Assembly: GCF_018860565.1 (NCBI RefSeq)
Contig: NZ_JAHKPS010000022.1
Location: 361,195-425,194, forward strand
Reading direction: 5' to 3'
Length of the DNA stretch: 64,000 nt
From: Winogradskyella psychrotolerans
Lineage (GTDB): Bacteria; Bacteroidota; Bacteroidia; Flavobacteriales; Flavobacteriaceae
Each line of letters begins with the position of its first letter. Positions within the stretch are counted from its first letter, which is position 1. The notes beneath the pieces are model-generated. The model was not told the DNA's origin. It did no database searches and saw only the letters and a list, made by a program, of their open reading frames with translations. This document shows positions 54,438 to 64,000 of this stretch, one piece after another. The translations under genes were made by a program, and so were the position numbers.

Positions 54438-56234
54438 ATGCGAAGCCTAATTTTATTACTGTCTTTTTTATGTTTAGTGAATTGCAAAGACGACAAAACT
54501 TCTGAAACAGAATTAACAACTACAGGAAGTTCAAGTTATATAATTTCGTTTGAAAATGCAGCACATCATGAAGCTGAAATCACTGCCACTTTTAAAGGTT
54601 TAAAATCCGGTGAAGCTGAATTTAGAATGTCTAGAAGCTCACCAGGACGTTATGCTATTCACGAATTTGCTAAGAATGTTTATAACGTAAAGGTTACAGA
54701 TGGGAAGGGTAATGTTTTAGAAACAACACGTCCCGATCCGTATTCTTGGATTGTGAATAATCACGATGGCACTATCATAGTCAATTACACCTTATATGCC
54801 AATCATGGAGATGGAACCTACGCACAAGTTGATGAAACGCATGCGCATCTTAATATGCCAGCGACGTTTATGTATGCTCCGAGTTTGGAGAATGACACCT
54901 TCAACATTGAATTTAAACCTCGCAAAGACTTAAACTGGAAAATTGCAACGCAGTTAAAGCTCGTAGAAGGCAACAGGTATTCCGCTGAAAACTTACAGTA
55001 TTTTATGGATAGTCCAACGGAAATTAGCGACCATATGGTACGTTCGTTTGAGGTTGATGATCAAAAGATCAATTTTGCATTGCACCATAATGGAACCGCA
55101 GCGGAATTTGATGATTATTTTGAAAAGGTTAAAAAAACAATCTTACAACAAAAAGCAGTTTTTGGCGAATTACCAACTTTCGATTACGGAGAATACACAT
55201 TTTTAGGCTGTTATATTCCTAATGCCACAGGAGATGGTATGGAACACCGGAATTCTACTATCGTCACCAGCACACGAAGTTTAGCTGATGGAGCCGATCG
55301 TAATATTGGTACTGTTTCTCATGAGTTTTTTCATTGCTGGAATGTAGAACGTATACGACCAGAAAGTTTAGAGCCTTTTAATTTTGAAGCCGCTAACATG
55401 AGTGGCGAGCTTTGGTTTGCTGAAGGATTTACCAGTTATTATGACGATTTAACCTTAACCAGAGCCGGACTTATCACACAGGAAGATTATATAAAAGGGC
55501 TTACAGGAACGTTTAATTACGTTTGGAATTCACCAGGACTACAGTTTTTTAATCCTATCGAGATGAGCTACCAAGCTCCGTTTGTAGATGCGGCACGTTC
55601 TGTAGATGATATCAATCGTGGCAATACTTTTATTTCCTATTATTCGTATGGCAGTATGTTAGGTCTGGCTTTAGATTTATCGCTTAGAGCCGAAAACCTG
55701 AATCTAGATGATTATATGACATTGGTTTGGAATACTTACGGCAAGACGGAAACCTATTATACCATTGCTGATTTACAGCAAACATTAAAGGATTATGCAG
55801 GTGCTGAATTTGGTGATGCTTTTTTCAACAATTATATCTATAAAAGCGACATGCCAGATTTTGAAAGCTTGTTTAAAACGGTTGGTGTGCAATTACAACA
55901 AAATACAGACCAGCCTGCTTTTGGATTGCGTTTAAACAATCAAGTCATTACAAGTAATACAATGGTCGGTTCTGGAGCTTATGCCGCAGGACTTGAAAAA
56001 GGAGATAAGTTACTTAAAATTGATGGTGTTGAGATCAATGAAACATCAGACTTAAATAAAATTTTAGGCACCGTAAAACCGAATCAAACCGTTGATGTTG
56101 TTTATGAACGCTTTGGAAAACGACACACTGTAAAACTCACTTTAGATGCTGATACGTCTTATACTATTTCAAGTTTTGATGATTTATCTGAAGCGGCTAA
56201 AGCAAATCGTGACGCTTGGTTGGGTGCCAAGTAA
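54438..56234 (+). CDS. M61-family aminopeptidase lipoprotein with PDZ domain
   Basis: A 598-residue predicted lipoprotein (signal to LCLVNC, Cys16, followed by KDD). It has a beta-rich N-terminal domain, then a thermolysin-like catalytic domain with HEFFH at 295-299 (zinc His295 and His299, catalytic Glu296) and the third ligand region GELWFAEGFTSYYDD near 323-337. The C-terminal PDZ domain (GSGAYAAGLEKGDKLLKIDG, EINETSDLNKILG) is as in the M61 glycyl-aminopeptidase family. It acts outside the inner membrane, probably on peptides. A palindrome with T-run after it serves as terminator. Confidence 0.93.
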   Translation: MRSLILLLSFLCLVNCKDDKTSETELTTTGSSSYIISFENAAHHEAEITATFKGLKSGEAEFRMSRSSPGRYAIHEFAKNVYNVKVTDGKGNVLETTRPDPYSWIVNNHDGTIIVNYTLYANHGDGTYAQVDETHAHLNMPATFMYAPSLENDTFNIEFKPRKDLNWKIATQLKLVEGNRYSAENLQYFMDSPTEISDHMVRSFEVDDQKINFALHHNGTAAEFDDYFEKVKKTILQQKAVFGELPTFDYGEYTFLGCYIPNATGDGMEHRNSTIVTSTRSLADGADRNIGTVSHEFFHCWNVERIRPESLEPFNFEAANMSGELWFAEGFTSYYDDLTLTRAGLITQEDYIKGLTGTFNYVWNSPGLQFFNPIEMSYQAPFVDAARSVDDINRGNTFISYYSYGSMLGLALDLSLRAENLNLDDYMTLVWNTYGKTETYYTIADLQQTLKDYAGAEFGDAFFNNYIYKSDMPDFESLFKTVGVQLQQNTDQPAFGLRLNNQVITSNTMVGSGAYAAGLEKGDKLLKIDGVEINETSDLNKILGTVKPNQTVDVVYERFGKRHTVKLTLDADTSYTISSFDDLSEAAKANRDAWLGAK

Positions 56235-56336
56235 AATTAGTGATGTCTTATTTGGTTAAGCAGAAGAAAGAAGACCAAAGGGAAATTATAAGTATTTGAA
56301 GACGCTTAAATAATATTTTATAATAAATTTTAAACT

Positions 56337-56373
56337 AGACCTTACAGATTTTAAAAACCTGTAAGGTCTTTTT
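56337..56373 (+). repeat. AGACCT...AGGTCT palindromic repeat, copy 3, likely terminator
   Basis: AGACCTTACAGATTTT (56337-56352) and CCTGTAAGGTCT (56358-56369) pair around an A-rich loop and are followed by TTTT. The outer AGACCT/AGGTCT is shared with copies at 52047 and 52745, but the inner part differs. It lies about 100 bp after the M61 peptidase gene and 14 bp before umuC. Confidence 0.75.
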
Positions 56374-56386
56374 GTATTTTTACATT

Positions 56387-57643
56387 ATGTATGCCTTAGT
56401 AGATTGTAATAATTTTTATGCCTCTTGTGAGCGGGTTTTTAACCCTAATTTGCGTCATCAACCTATTGCTATTTTAAGTAATAATGATGGTTGTGTTATT
56501 GCGCGCAGTGATGAAGCTAAGGCTGTTGGTTTGCCTATGGGAGCTCCAATTTTTAAATGGGAAAGCTTTTGTAAAGCTCATAATATTAAAGTGTTTTCAT
56601 CTAATTATCCGTTATATGGCGATATGAGTAGTCGTGTAATGCGCATATTAGAGCAGTTTACTCCAGATGTTGAAATCTATAGTATAGACGAAGCTTTTCT
56701 TCAGTTTAAAGGTTTTGAAAATTATAATTTAGAAGCTTACGGTGGTCAAATAAGAACACGGATTTTAAAGTGGACCGGTATTCCTACTTGTGTAGGTGTT
56801 GCTCCTACAAAAGCATTAAGTAAAGTTGCCAATAAAATTGCACGTAAGTTTCCTAAAGAAACTAAAGGCGTTTATGTTATAGCTTCCGAAGCATCTCGAA
56901 TTAAAGCCTTAAAATGGATTAAGATTGAAGACGTTTGGGGAATAGGTCGTGGTTTGCAAAAACGCTTAAAAGCAAAAGGATGCCATACAGCTTATGATTT
57001 TACACAGTTATCTGATGATTGGGTCCGACAAACATTTTCTATTACCGAGTGGAAACTTAAAAAGGACTTAGAAGGGGTTTCTAAAATTACTTTAGATGAG
57101 CCAACCACAAAACGCGCTATTGCTACCACACGAAGTTTTGAATATACCTATTCTGATATCGATAATATAAAAGAACGAATCTCTACCTTTGCAACAAGTT
57201 GCGCAGAGAAATTACGCAAGCAAAACTCTAGTTGTCACATGATTATTGTTATGCTAAGTAGTGATAGGCATAAAAAAGATTTAGAACAGCATAAGGTTAG
57301 TACAATGGTTAGTTTTCCGTTTCCTACAGATTCTTCCTTGTTAATTAGCACACAAGCTGTAAATGCAGTAAAATCGATTTATAAAAAGGGGATAAAATAC
57401 AAAAGAGCAGGAGTTATTGTTACCGGTTTGGTGCCTACAGATAATTTTCAGTTAGATTTGTTTCATAAAGAAGATCCAAAGCATAAGCCTTTAATGTCTG
57501 TAATAGATGTTATAAATAGGAAATATAAAGGCAATAAAATAAAATTAGGAAATCAAGATTTAGAACGTACTTGGAAAATGCGTCAAGAACGATTATCTCC
57601 AAGATATACTACTAATATTAATGATATAATTGTTGTTAAGTAG
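56387..57643 (+). CDS. umuC: UmuC-type Y-family DNA polymerase
   Basis: A 418-residue translesion polymerase (Pol V catalytic subunit). Catalytic residues: Asp6 (YALVDCNNFYASCERVF) and Asp101-Glu102 (YSIDEAFLQF). The UmuC-specific LSNNDGCVIARSDEAK, the GVAPTKALSKVANKIARKFP stretch, the helix-hairpin EDVWGIGRGLQKRLKAKGCH and the C-terminal little finger and DUF4113-like end (DLERTWKMRQERLSPRYTTN) are all there. The ATG at 56387 starts at the family N-terminus. umuD follows 86 bp downstream, in the reverse of the usual umuD-umuC order. Confidence 0.95.
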   Translation: MYALVDCNNFYASCERVFNPNLRHQPIAILSNNDGCVIARSDEAKAVGLPMGAPIFKWESFCKAHNIKVFSSNYPLYGDMSSRVMRILEQFTPDVEIYSIDEAFLQFKGFENYNLEAYGGQIRTRILKWTGIPTCVGVAPTKALSKVANKIARKFPKETKGVYVIASEASRIKALKWIKIEDVWGIGRGLQKRLKAKGCHTAYDFTQLSDDWVRQTFSITEWKLKKDLEGVSKITLDEPTTKRAIATTRSFEYTYSDIDNIKERISTFATSCAEKLRKQNSSCHMIIVMLSSDRHKKDLEQHKVSTMVSFPFPTDSSLLISTQAVNAVKSIYKKGIKYKRAGVIVTGLVPTDNFQLDLFHKEDPKHKPLMSVIDVINRKYKGNKIKLGNQDLERTWKMRQERLSPRYTTNINDIIVVK

Positions 57644-57729
57644 TTTTATGTATAGCTATTAGCGAAGTAAAATATATAAGGTTAAGACCACATTTAAAAG
57701 TTTCTTATAAAGACAAATAAAATTAAAAT

Positions 57730-58173
57730 ATGATAACGTATAAGTCACAACATCTAACGTTTTTTATGCCAGAAGCCATTGAAGGCGCTGGTACTAATTT
57801 TTTTGATACAGGAATTTCTGCAGGGTTTCCATCACCAGCAGAAGATTTTAAAGAGCAACGTTTGTCTTTAGATGATGAGTTAGTTAAAAATAAGGAAGCT
57901 ACATTTTACGCTAAAGTAAGTGGGCAATCTATGATTGGTGCAGGTTTAGATGATAATGATTTATTAGTTATAGACAGAAGCTTAGAACCTGCAAATAATA
58001 AAATAGCAGTATGTTTTCTAGATGGTGAATTTACTGTAAAACGCCTTAGAGTTTCTAACGGAGAGGTGTGGTTGCAGCCCGAAAATCCAAACTATCCTAT
58101 TATAAAAATTACAGAAGATAATAATTTTGTGATTTGGGGAATAGTAACCAACGTAATAAAAAAGGTTTATTAA
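57730..58173 (+). CDS. umuD: UmuD-like S24 self-cleaving peptidase
   Basis: A 147-residue S24 protein that is cleaved on RecA filaments to give the active subunit of Pol V. The cleavage site is Ala31-Gly32 (TGISAGFPSPAED); catalytic Ser67 (VSGQSMIGAGLDDND) and Lys104 (GEFTVKRLRV) are present. Length and layout match UmuD. It lies between umuC and an HTH-S24 repressor gene, all on the plus strand but with gaps of 86 and 174 bp. Confidence 0.93.
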   Translation: MITYKSQHLTFFMPEAIEGAGTNFFDTGISAGFPSPAEDFKEQRLSLDDELVKNKEATFYAKVSGQSMIGAGLDDNDLLVIDRSLEPANNKIAVCFLDGEFTVKRLRVSNGEVWLQPENPNYPIIKITEDNNFVIWGIVTNVIKKVY

Positions 58174-58288
58174 TAATCCCTCAATCTTTTAAATTTAGTT
58201 TTATATGCAAAGCATTGCGGTTTTAACTGTATTGCTAAGATGTTGTATTGGTTTTTAAAATTGGCTATTATATGTAGTTTTTATTGCT

Positions 58289-58341
58289 TAGTTTTGTAGT
58301 AATTAATATTAAATAAAATAAGCTTCCCACTTTCTTGGGAA
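58289..58341 (+). promoter_or_regulatory. Promoter -7 element and dyad upstream of the HTH-S24 repressor
   Basis: TAGTTTTG (58289-58296) matches TAnnTTTG, with a TTG at 58261 at a somewhat long 25-bp spacing. TTCCCA (58324-58329) and TGGGAA (58336-58341) form an inverted repeat with a 6-nt centre just before the start codon. This could be an autoregulatory operator or a hairpin in the leader. Confidence 0.4.
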
Positions 58342-58347
58342 ATAAAT

Positions 58348-59115
58348 ATGAAACCAATTCAGGCCAATATAAAACATTTGCGTACGCTAAAGAAACTGTC
58401 TCAGGAACGTTTTGCGGACGAACTTAACTGGACACGCTCTGTTGTGGGGTCTTATGAAGAAGGACGCTCTGAGCCGCCAATAGACCGTTTAATAGACCTG
58501 TCTAACTTCTTTGATATTCCTATTGATATTTTGGTTAAAAACGATTTGCGTAAAGCAAAAGACACCTCATTTATCGAAGTAGGGAACAAGCGTGTATTAT
58601 TTCCTGTAACTGTAAACGAAGATAATGAGGATTTAATTGAGATTATACCAGCAAAAGCATCTGCAGGTTATTTGTCTGGTTATGATGATCCCGAATATAT
58701 TGAACAGCTTCAAAAAATTAAGTTACCATTTTTGCCAACAGGGACACATCGTGCATTTCCTATTAAAGGAGATTCTATGTTACCTGTAAAAGATGGTGCG
58801 TTTATAGTGGCAAAGTTTGTGGATGATATTAGGGATGTTAAAAGCGGACGCACGTATATTATATTAACTAAGGATGATGGTTTAGTGTATAAGCGGGTTT
58901 ATATTCCAGAAGGTGATGCTTCAAATTTATTATTAAGCTCAGATAATAAAACGTATGAACCTTATTTAATTGCACGTGAAAATATTTTAGAGATTTGGGA
59001 ATTTACATGCTGCATTAATACTCAAGAATACGATGAAAAAGAATTGAAATTAAGCAGTATCATGATGCTCTTTCAAGAATTGAAAGTAGAGTTGGAAGCT
59101 GTAAAACGTATGTGA
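58348..59115 (+). CDS. HTH-S24 repressor (LexA/CI-like)
   Basis: A 255-residue regulator: N-terminal Cro/CI helix-turn-helix (IKHLRTLKKLSQERFADELN, then WTRSVVGSYEEGRSEPP) and C-terminal S24 peptidase domain. Probable cleavage site Ala106-Gly107 (KASAGYLSGYDD); catalytic Ser143 (IKGDSMLPVKDGAFIV) and a lysine at 182 (GLVYKRVYIPEG). A C-terminal helix (MMLFQELKVELEAVKRM) extends beyond the S24 fold. By architecture it should be inactivated by self-cleavage on DNA damage, and may control the adjacent umuC/umuD; that target is inference. Flavobacteria generally lack a classical LexA. Confidence 0.9.
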   Translation: MKPIQANIKHLRTLKKLSQERFADELNWTRSVVGSYEEGRSEPPIDRLIDLSNFFDIPIDILVKNDLRKAKDTSFIEVGNKRVLFPVTVNEDNEDLIEIIPAKASAGYLSGYDDPEYIEQLQKIKLPFLPTGTHRAFPIKGDSMLPVKDGAFIVAKFVDDIRDVKSGRTYIILTKDDGLVYKRVYIPEGDASNLLLSSDNKTYEPYLIARENILEIWEFTCCINTQEYDEKELKLSSIMMLFQELKVELEAVKRM

Positions 59116-59133
59116 TATTTTACGATTAGACAT

Positions 59134-59168
59134 AAAAAAAGCGCGAAATGAAACATTTCGCGCTTTTT
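59134..59168. terminator. Bidirectional terminator between S24 repressor and atpC
   Basis: A perfect 15-bp stem: AAAAAGCGCGAAATG (59136-59150), loop AAA, CATTTCGCGCTTTTT (59154-59168). T-runs occur on both strands. It ends the repressor gene and the atpD-atpC operon. Confidence 0.93.
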
Positions 59169-59186
59169 ATTTATATAATGATTGGA

Positions 59187-59462
59187 TTAATCTGCTAAAA
59201 TAATTAGCTTATTATCTTTCATTTCAAGTGTTCCAGAATTGATTGCTAACCAAACGCCTTTATCAGATTTAGTGAATTTTGCTTCAACTTCTTCTTCTAA
59301 TTGAACGTTACCAGCAACTTTTACATGTCCTTCTTTAAGAATAGAAACAATAGGTGCGTGATTGGTTAACATTTCAAATTCACCATTTACTCCAGGAACT
59401 GTTACTGAAGTAACTTCTCCGCTAAATAATGTGGCTTCTGGTGATACAATTTCTAAATACAT
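59187..59462 (-). CDS. atpC: ATP synthase F1 epsilon subunit
   Basis: A 91-residue epsilon subunit: the N-terminal beta-sandwich is complete (MYLEIVSPEATLFSGEVTSV, PGVNGEFEMLTNHAPIVSIL, and a last strand KLIILAD). The C-terminal inhibitory helices found in longer epsilon proteins are absent, which is usual for this phylum. It follows atpD; the gap of 97 nt holds two hairpins next to the start codon. Confidence 0.95.
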   Translation of the reverse strand: MYLEIVSPEATLFSGEVTSVTVPGVNGEFEMLTNHAPIVSILKEGHVKVAGNVQLEEEVEAKFTKSDKGVWLAINSGTLEMKDNKLIILAD

Positions 59463-59501
59463 AGTTAAACTTGTTTAACTACCCTGAATTTCCTTCAGGG
59501 T
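59463..59501 (-). promoter_or_regulatory. Two hairpins immediately before the atpC start codon
   Basis: Stem 1: ACCCTGAA (59481-59488) with TTCAGGGT (59494-59501), 5-nt loop. Stem 2: AGTTAAAC (59463-59470) with GTTTAACT (59473-59480), perfect. In the minus-strand mRNA they are stacked directly against each other, and stem 2 ends at the nucleotide before the atpC ATG (59462), covering any ribosome-binding site. Likely translational control of epsilon; no U-run for a terminator. Confidence 0.55.
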
Positions 59502-59559
59502 CTTTTAATGTTTCCTTTATTTTTGTGAGATACTGAAACAAGTCCAGTATTAGCTTTGT

Positions 59560-61119
<1,560 letters not shown>

Positions 61120-61153
61120 TCAATCTACTTGAGTACCTCGGTTTTTCGCGCTG

Positions 61154-61188
61154 CAAAGATATAAGATTTAATTTAAATACCATGTCAA
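61154..61188 (-). promoter_or_regulatory. Promoter of atpD-atpC
   Basis: On the minus strand TTG (61188-61186) is followed after 24 bp by TATCTTTG (61161-61154), close to the consensus TTG-N17-23-TAnnTTTG. The leader to the atpD ATG is about 80 nt. Confidence 0.5.
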
Positions 61189-61211
61189 AAATTAGGCTTT
61201 TTTAAACAAAG

Positions 61212-61240
61212 AAAACGCCCTCAATTTGAGAGCGTTTTTT
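61212..61240. terminator. Rho-independent terminator of the SGNH lipoprotein gene
   Basis: AAAACGCCCTCAA (61212-61224) pairs with TTGAGAGCGTTTT (61226-61238) with one mismatch; T-rich tails on both strands. It lies 21 bp after the stop of the lipoprotein gene on the minus strand. Confidence 0.8.
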
Positions 61241-61258
61241 TTATCAATTTTTATAATA

Positions 61259-62896
61259 TTATTGAAGCGTTGGTGGATAGTTAGTAGGGTAATTACCTAT
61301 ATCTAATAAGTTTCCTGAAGCCTCAAAGTTAGAACCGTAAGTCTCATCTATTGCTTTCATAAACTGGTTTGCAAGTAATGCATAACCTCTTGCTGTTGGA
61401 TGTACACCATCTAAAGAAAATGCACCACCCGATACTAAACTAGATGTTAAAATAAAGTTTCCATCAGGGTAACCTCCATTATCTAATTGTGACATTAATG
61501 AGTTGGCATCAACAAAAGCAAAACCAGCAGAGGTTGCTGCCGCTTCTAACGTAGCGTTAAAGTTATCTGTTGCTATATTAATTTCATCTTGTTCTGTTGG
61601 TAGTAATACCCATTTGTCTTCTAAAGGAAGTGAAACACCTTCTACTGAGAATTGTCCAGCTAATGCTTGAGGAAGACCTTGGTTCATTAATGAAGCAACT
61701 GATTCCATATTAACGGTTCCTATTACACTACTACTTGGTAATACTAATAAATCATCTGCCGTAGCTTGTCTCGTTTGCCCATATGTTACACCCAATAAAT
61801 TGGCAACTGAAGGAGCTGCTGCTGCAGGTAATCCAAATTGTGCTATAAAAGCTGGAAAAGTTGGACTTGCATTTAATGCATCAATTATTGTTGTAGAAAT
61901 ATCGTCTAAGCTTTCATCTCTTATTACTACAGCACTTGCCTCTGTTTCTGAAAAAACAATAGCTCTATTTGGATCAACAGCTTCAAAAATAGGATTTAGT
62001 GCACCGAAGATAGAGTTTAATAGAGGTATTTGCGGACCGAAATCTGGATTTGTAGGGTCTAAAGGATTATGAGGTACAGTAGTAAAATGTGGTATTGTTG
62101 TTACATAGGGGATGTTTGCCATAACACCTTGAACTCCTGCGTTTTGTAAGGCGCCCACAATAGTTTCAATTGTTTGATCAAAACCAACACCTGGAGGTCC
62201 ATCACTAGGTGTAATTGATGCTAATGTAGCATCTCCACCAGACGTAGCGTAACCTAGTACGTCATTATTTCCAATCCATAAAGAAACAAATGTAGGTTGT
62301 TGTGCTAATGCATCACCTAAAACTGTTGCTGAAGGGTTTGAAGCCATACGTACAAAATAGGGGTTAGCAGAAGGAGGGTCTGTAACTAAGTTTGCAGGAT
62401 TACCATAACCATCATATAACAAGTGAAAACTTGCCGCGCCAGGCACTCCCATATTATTTTGAGAACCTAATGAAGGTGCAAATGCTTCTGTTGATGACAT
62501 ACCAGGTAAACTTGCAGGACCTGAACCATCAAAATATAATCTAGGGCCAAAGCTGCCATCTTCGTTTTGGTTTCCTCCAAATAATAAACCACCAATATTG
62601 TCATTCATTAAAGGTTGTGTAAATGTACCACCACCTGCTAAAGCAAATTTTTGTGCCAACATATTTGGCATAGAATTCTCTTGACTCGCGATAAACAAAG
62701 CATTATCCGTGAAACCAGCCGTTAATGAATTACCAATAGCTACATAATTAGAAAAATCTGCCGTACCAGGATTTAGGTCTGGATATACAACCTCTTCCGT
62801 TGAGTTATCTAATTGATCTTCAAAATCTTCTTCGTCATTACAAGCTGTAAAACTAACTAGGACAGCTGTTAATAATATATATTTAATGTTTTTCAT
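61259..62896 (-). CDS. SGNH/GDSL-type hydrolase lipoprotein
   Basis: A 545-residue surface lipoprotein. Signal peptide to FTAC (Cys19) followed by NDEEDFED, an acidic surface-export stretch. Block I is YVAIGNSLTAG with nucleophile Ser57 (G-N-S-L rather than G-D-S-L). Block III is VSLWIGNNDVLGY and block V is LDGVHPTARGYALLANQF with catalytic Asp and His. It is probably an esterase or lipase acting outside the cell. It lies 10 bp downstream of a TonB-dependent receptor gene, like a receptor/lipoprotein pair where the lipoprotein processes the ligand taken up. Substrate unknown. Confidence 0.9.
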   Translation of the reverse strand: MKNIKYILLTAVLVSFTACNDEEDFEDQLDNSTEEVVYPDLNPGTADFSNYVAIGNSLTAGFTDNALFIASQENSMPNMLAQKFALAGGGTFTQPLMNDNIGGLLFGGNQNEDGSFGPRLYFDGSGPASLPGMSSTEAFAPSLGSQNNMGVPGAASFHLLYDGYGNPANLVTDPPSANPYFVRMASNPSATVLGDALAQQPTFVSLWIGNNDVLGYATSGGDATLASITPSDGPPGVGFDQTIETIVGALQNAGVQGVMANIPYVTTIPHFTTVPHNPLDPTNPDFGPQIPLLNSIFGALNPIFEAVDPNRAIVFSETEASAVVIRDESLDDISTTIIDALNASPTFPAFIAQFGLPAAAAPSVANLLGVTYGQTRQATADDLLVLPSSSVIGTVNMESVASLMNQGLPQALAGQFSVEGVSLPLEDKWVLLPTEQDEINIATDNFNATLEAAATSAGFAFVDANSLMSQLDNGGYPDGNFILTSSLVSGGAFSLDGVHPTARGYALLANQFMKAIDETYGSNFEASGNLLDIGNYPTNYPPTLQ

Positions 62897-62906
62897 TTTA
62901 CTGTTT

Positions 62907-64000
62907 TTATAAGTTATTAATTGTCCATGAAGCGTAATACATAGAACCGATGTAACCAGATCCGAATACGGTAAAGTATTCTTTTCCGCCTATATTAGTA
63001 CCACCAATCTTAATCGTAGATTTTAAGGTCGGAATGGTGTAGCTAATTTGTGCATCTACAGTATGGAACTCTGGTACAATACCGTCTCCAAAGGTTGCTT
63101 CCCAGAAATAGTCATCACTAAATTTATAAGCGACATTGAAACCGAAATTTTTAAACAATTCTGTGTTACCAAAATGCGCTTTAAATTTGTGTTCTGGAGT
63201 ATTAAAATTGGTTTCGAAATTAGGATTTGCTGCTTGGTCAAAATCTTGCTTAGTAAAGGTGTAACTTCCACCTAAATCGAAATTATTCAAGATTTTAGCT
63301 GATATCCCAATTGATGCACCATAAGAATTAACGTCTACATCAGAATTTGTATATGCACTATAAGTGGTATAATCACTATTTGCTATGGCTGCAATTCCTG
63401 AAGCATCTGCCACAGAACCATATAATGGAGCTATAACCACTTCTGAAGAAATAAAGTCTTTATATTTATTATAGTACGTGCTAAAATCTATGGTTACTTT
63501 GTTAAATTTTCCTCTATAACCCACTTCTACTGAAGATACTTTTTCTGGTGATACAAGGTCTGGATTGGCTACTGTTAAAACAGAAGGGTCACCAGTTGCA
63601 GCCAATTGTTGCACGGAAGATGCTGTGTAAGAATTGTTATATGCAGCAGCTCCAGTTTGTGTGTATACAGTTCCGTTGCTCGCTGTAAAATCTCTAGAGT
63701 AGCGATCTAAATTATCTGGTGCAGATCCAACCAAGATTGCTCTACCTGCATCTAAACCAATAAATAAATCTTGTGTAGTTGGGTTTCTAAAACCAGTTTG
63801 AGCAGAAGCTCTAATGTTATGATTTTCATTTAGGGTTAAGCCTAATGATACCCTAGGGGATACGAATCCATCAAAAAATTCTGATTTGTCATAACGTGCC
63901 GAAGCCGTTATTTTTAAATTCATGTCTTCATTTAGTTCAACCTCTTTTTGAATTTGTGTATACACACCAAATTCACTATAGTCAATTTCTCCGTCATAGT
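62907..64000 (-). CDS. TonB-dependent receptor, C-terminal part (5' end outside window)
   Basis: The frame is open to the window edge; only the C-terminal 364 residues are visible, all beta-barrel: YSEFGVYTQIQKEVELNED, RASAQTGFRNPTTQDLFIGL, VSSVEVGYRGKFNKVTIDFS, and a final YASWTINNL. The short FRNPTTQ-type motif is typical of Bacteroidota receptors. A GTG within the frame at 63965 is not a real start because the reading frame continues upstream (YDGEIDYSEFG). Probably one transcript with the SGNH lipoprotein gene 10 bp downstream. Confidence 0.9.
   Translation of the reverse strand, partial: YDGEIDYSEFGVYTQIQKEVELNEDMNLKITASARYDKSEFFDGFVSPRVSLGLTLNENHNIRASAQTGFRNPTTQDLFIGLDAGRAILVGSAPDNLDRYSRDFTASNGTVYTQTGAAAYNNSYTASSVQQLAATGDPSVLTVANPDLVSPEKVSSVEVGYRGKFNKVTIDFSTYYNKYKDFISSEVVIAPLYGSVADASGIAAIANSDYTTYSAYTNSDVDVNSYGASIGISAKILNNFDLGGSYTFTKQDFDQAANPNFETNFNTPEHKFKAHFGNTELFKNFGFNVAYKFSDDYFWEATFGDGIVPEFHTVDAQISYTIPTLKSTIKIGGTNIGGKEYFTVFGSGYIGSMYYASWTINNL

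Overview
The window comes from a low-GC (roughly one third G+C) member of the Bacteroidota, almost certainly the family Flavobacteriaceae. The evidence is four TonB-dependent receptors, a PorZ component of the type IX secretion system, a very large secreted protein with a C-terminal sorting domain, lipoproteins with acidic residues directly after the lipobox cysteine, -7 promoter elements of the form TAnnTTTG, and the linkages yicC-gmk-nadD, porZ-recO and a stand-alone atpD-atpC pair. I cannot assign a genus. No rRNA, tRNA, complete IS element, prophage or CRISPR array was seen.

Layout. 1-8 kb: an uptake and catabolism locus on the minus strand (sodium/solute symporter, acyl-CoA synthetase, exported alpha/beta hydrolase, helical-repeat protein, TonB receptor). 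A GTGTGACTTT motif is paired in front of both the symporter and the receptor. 8-17 kb: a Lys/Cys-rich miniprotein, ferritin, HDAC-like deacylase, Tex, an OmpA lipoprotein, a lipocalin, an unknown exported protein and MetG; metG carries an in-frame palindromic repeat. 17-31 kb: housekeeping genes, including LD-carboxypeptidase, YraN, NadD/Gmk/YicC, a thioesterase, EamA and ArsC-like proteins, a Na+/H+ antiporter, a cystathionine gamma-synthase-like enzyme and glutamate dehydrogenase. 31-42 kb: porZ-recO, a haem-receptor-like TonB protein and a 1645-residue secreted protein. 42-46 kb: recX, small envelope proteins and a flotillin/NfeD pair.

46.5-48.2 kb: an ordered array of alternating 20-bp palindromes with about 144- and 117-bp spacers. 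In one slot the 144-bp spacer is replaced by a small GIY-YIG nuclease gene. 48-52 kb: a BtuB-like receptor divergent from a MocR-type regulator whose PLP-binding lysine appears to be replaced by glutamine. 52-59 kb: a DUF2975/DUF2975/HTH operon with dyads on both sides of its promoter -7 box, an M61 peptidase, and umuC, umuD and an HTH-S24 repressor. 59-64 kb: atpC/atpD, an SGNH-hydrolase lipoprotein and a truncated TonB receptor.

The most interesting items are the palindrome/GIY-YIG array (with related palindromes in metG and after yraN), the degenerate MocR regulator, the paired motif of the 1-8 kb locus, the dyad-flanked promoter at 52.8 kb, and two hairpins touching the atpC start codon. 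All family assignments come from reading motifs by eye; no database search was possible.
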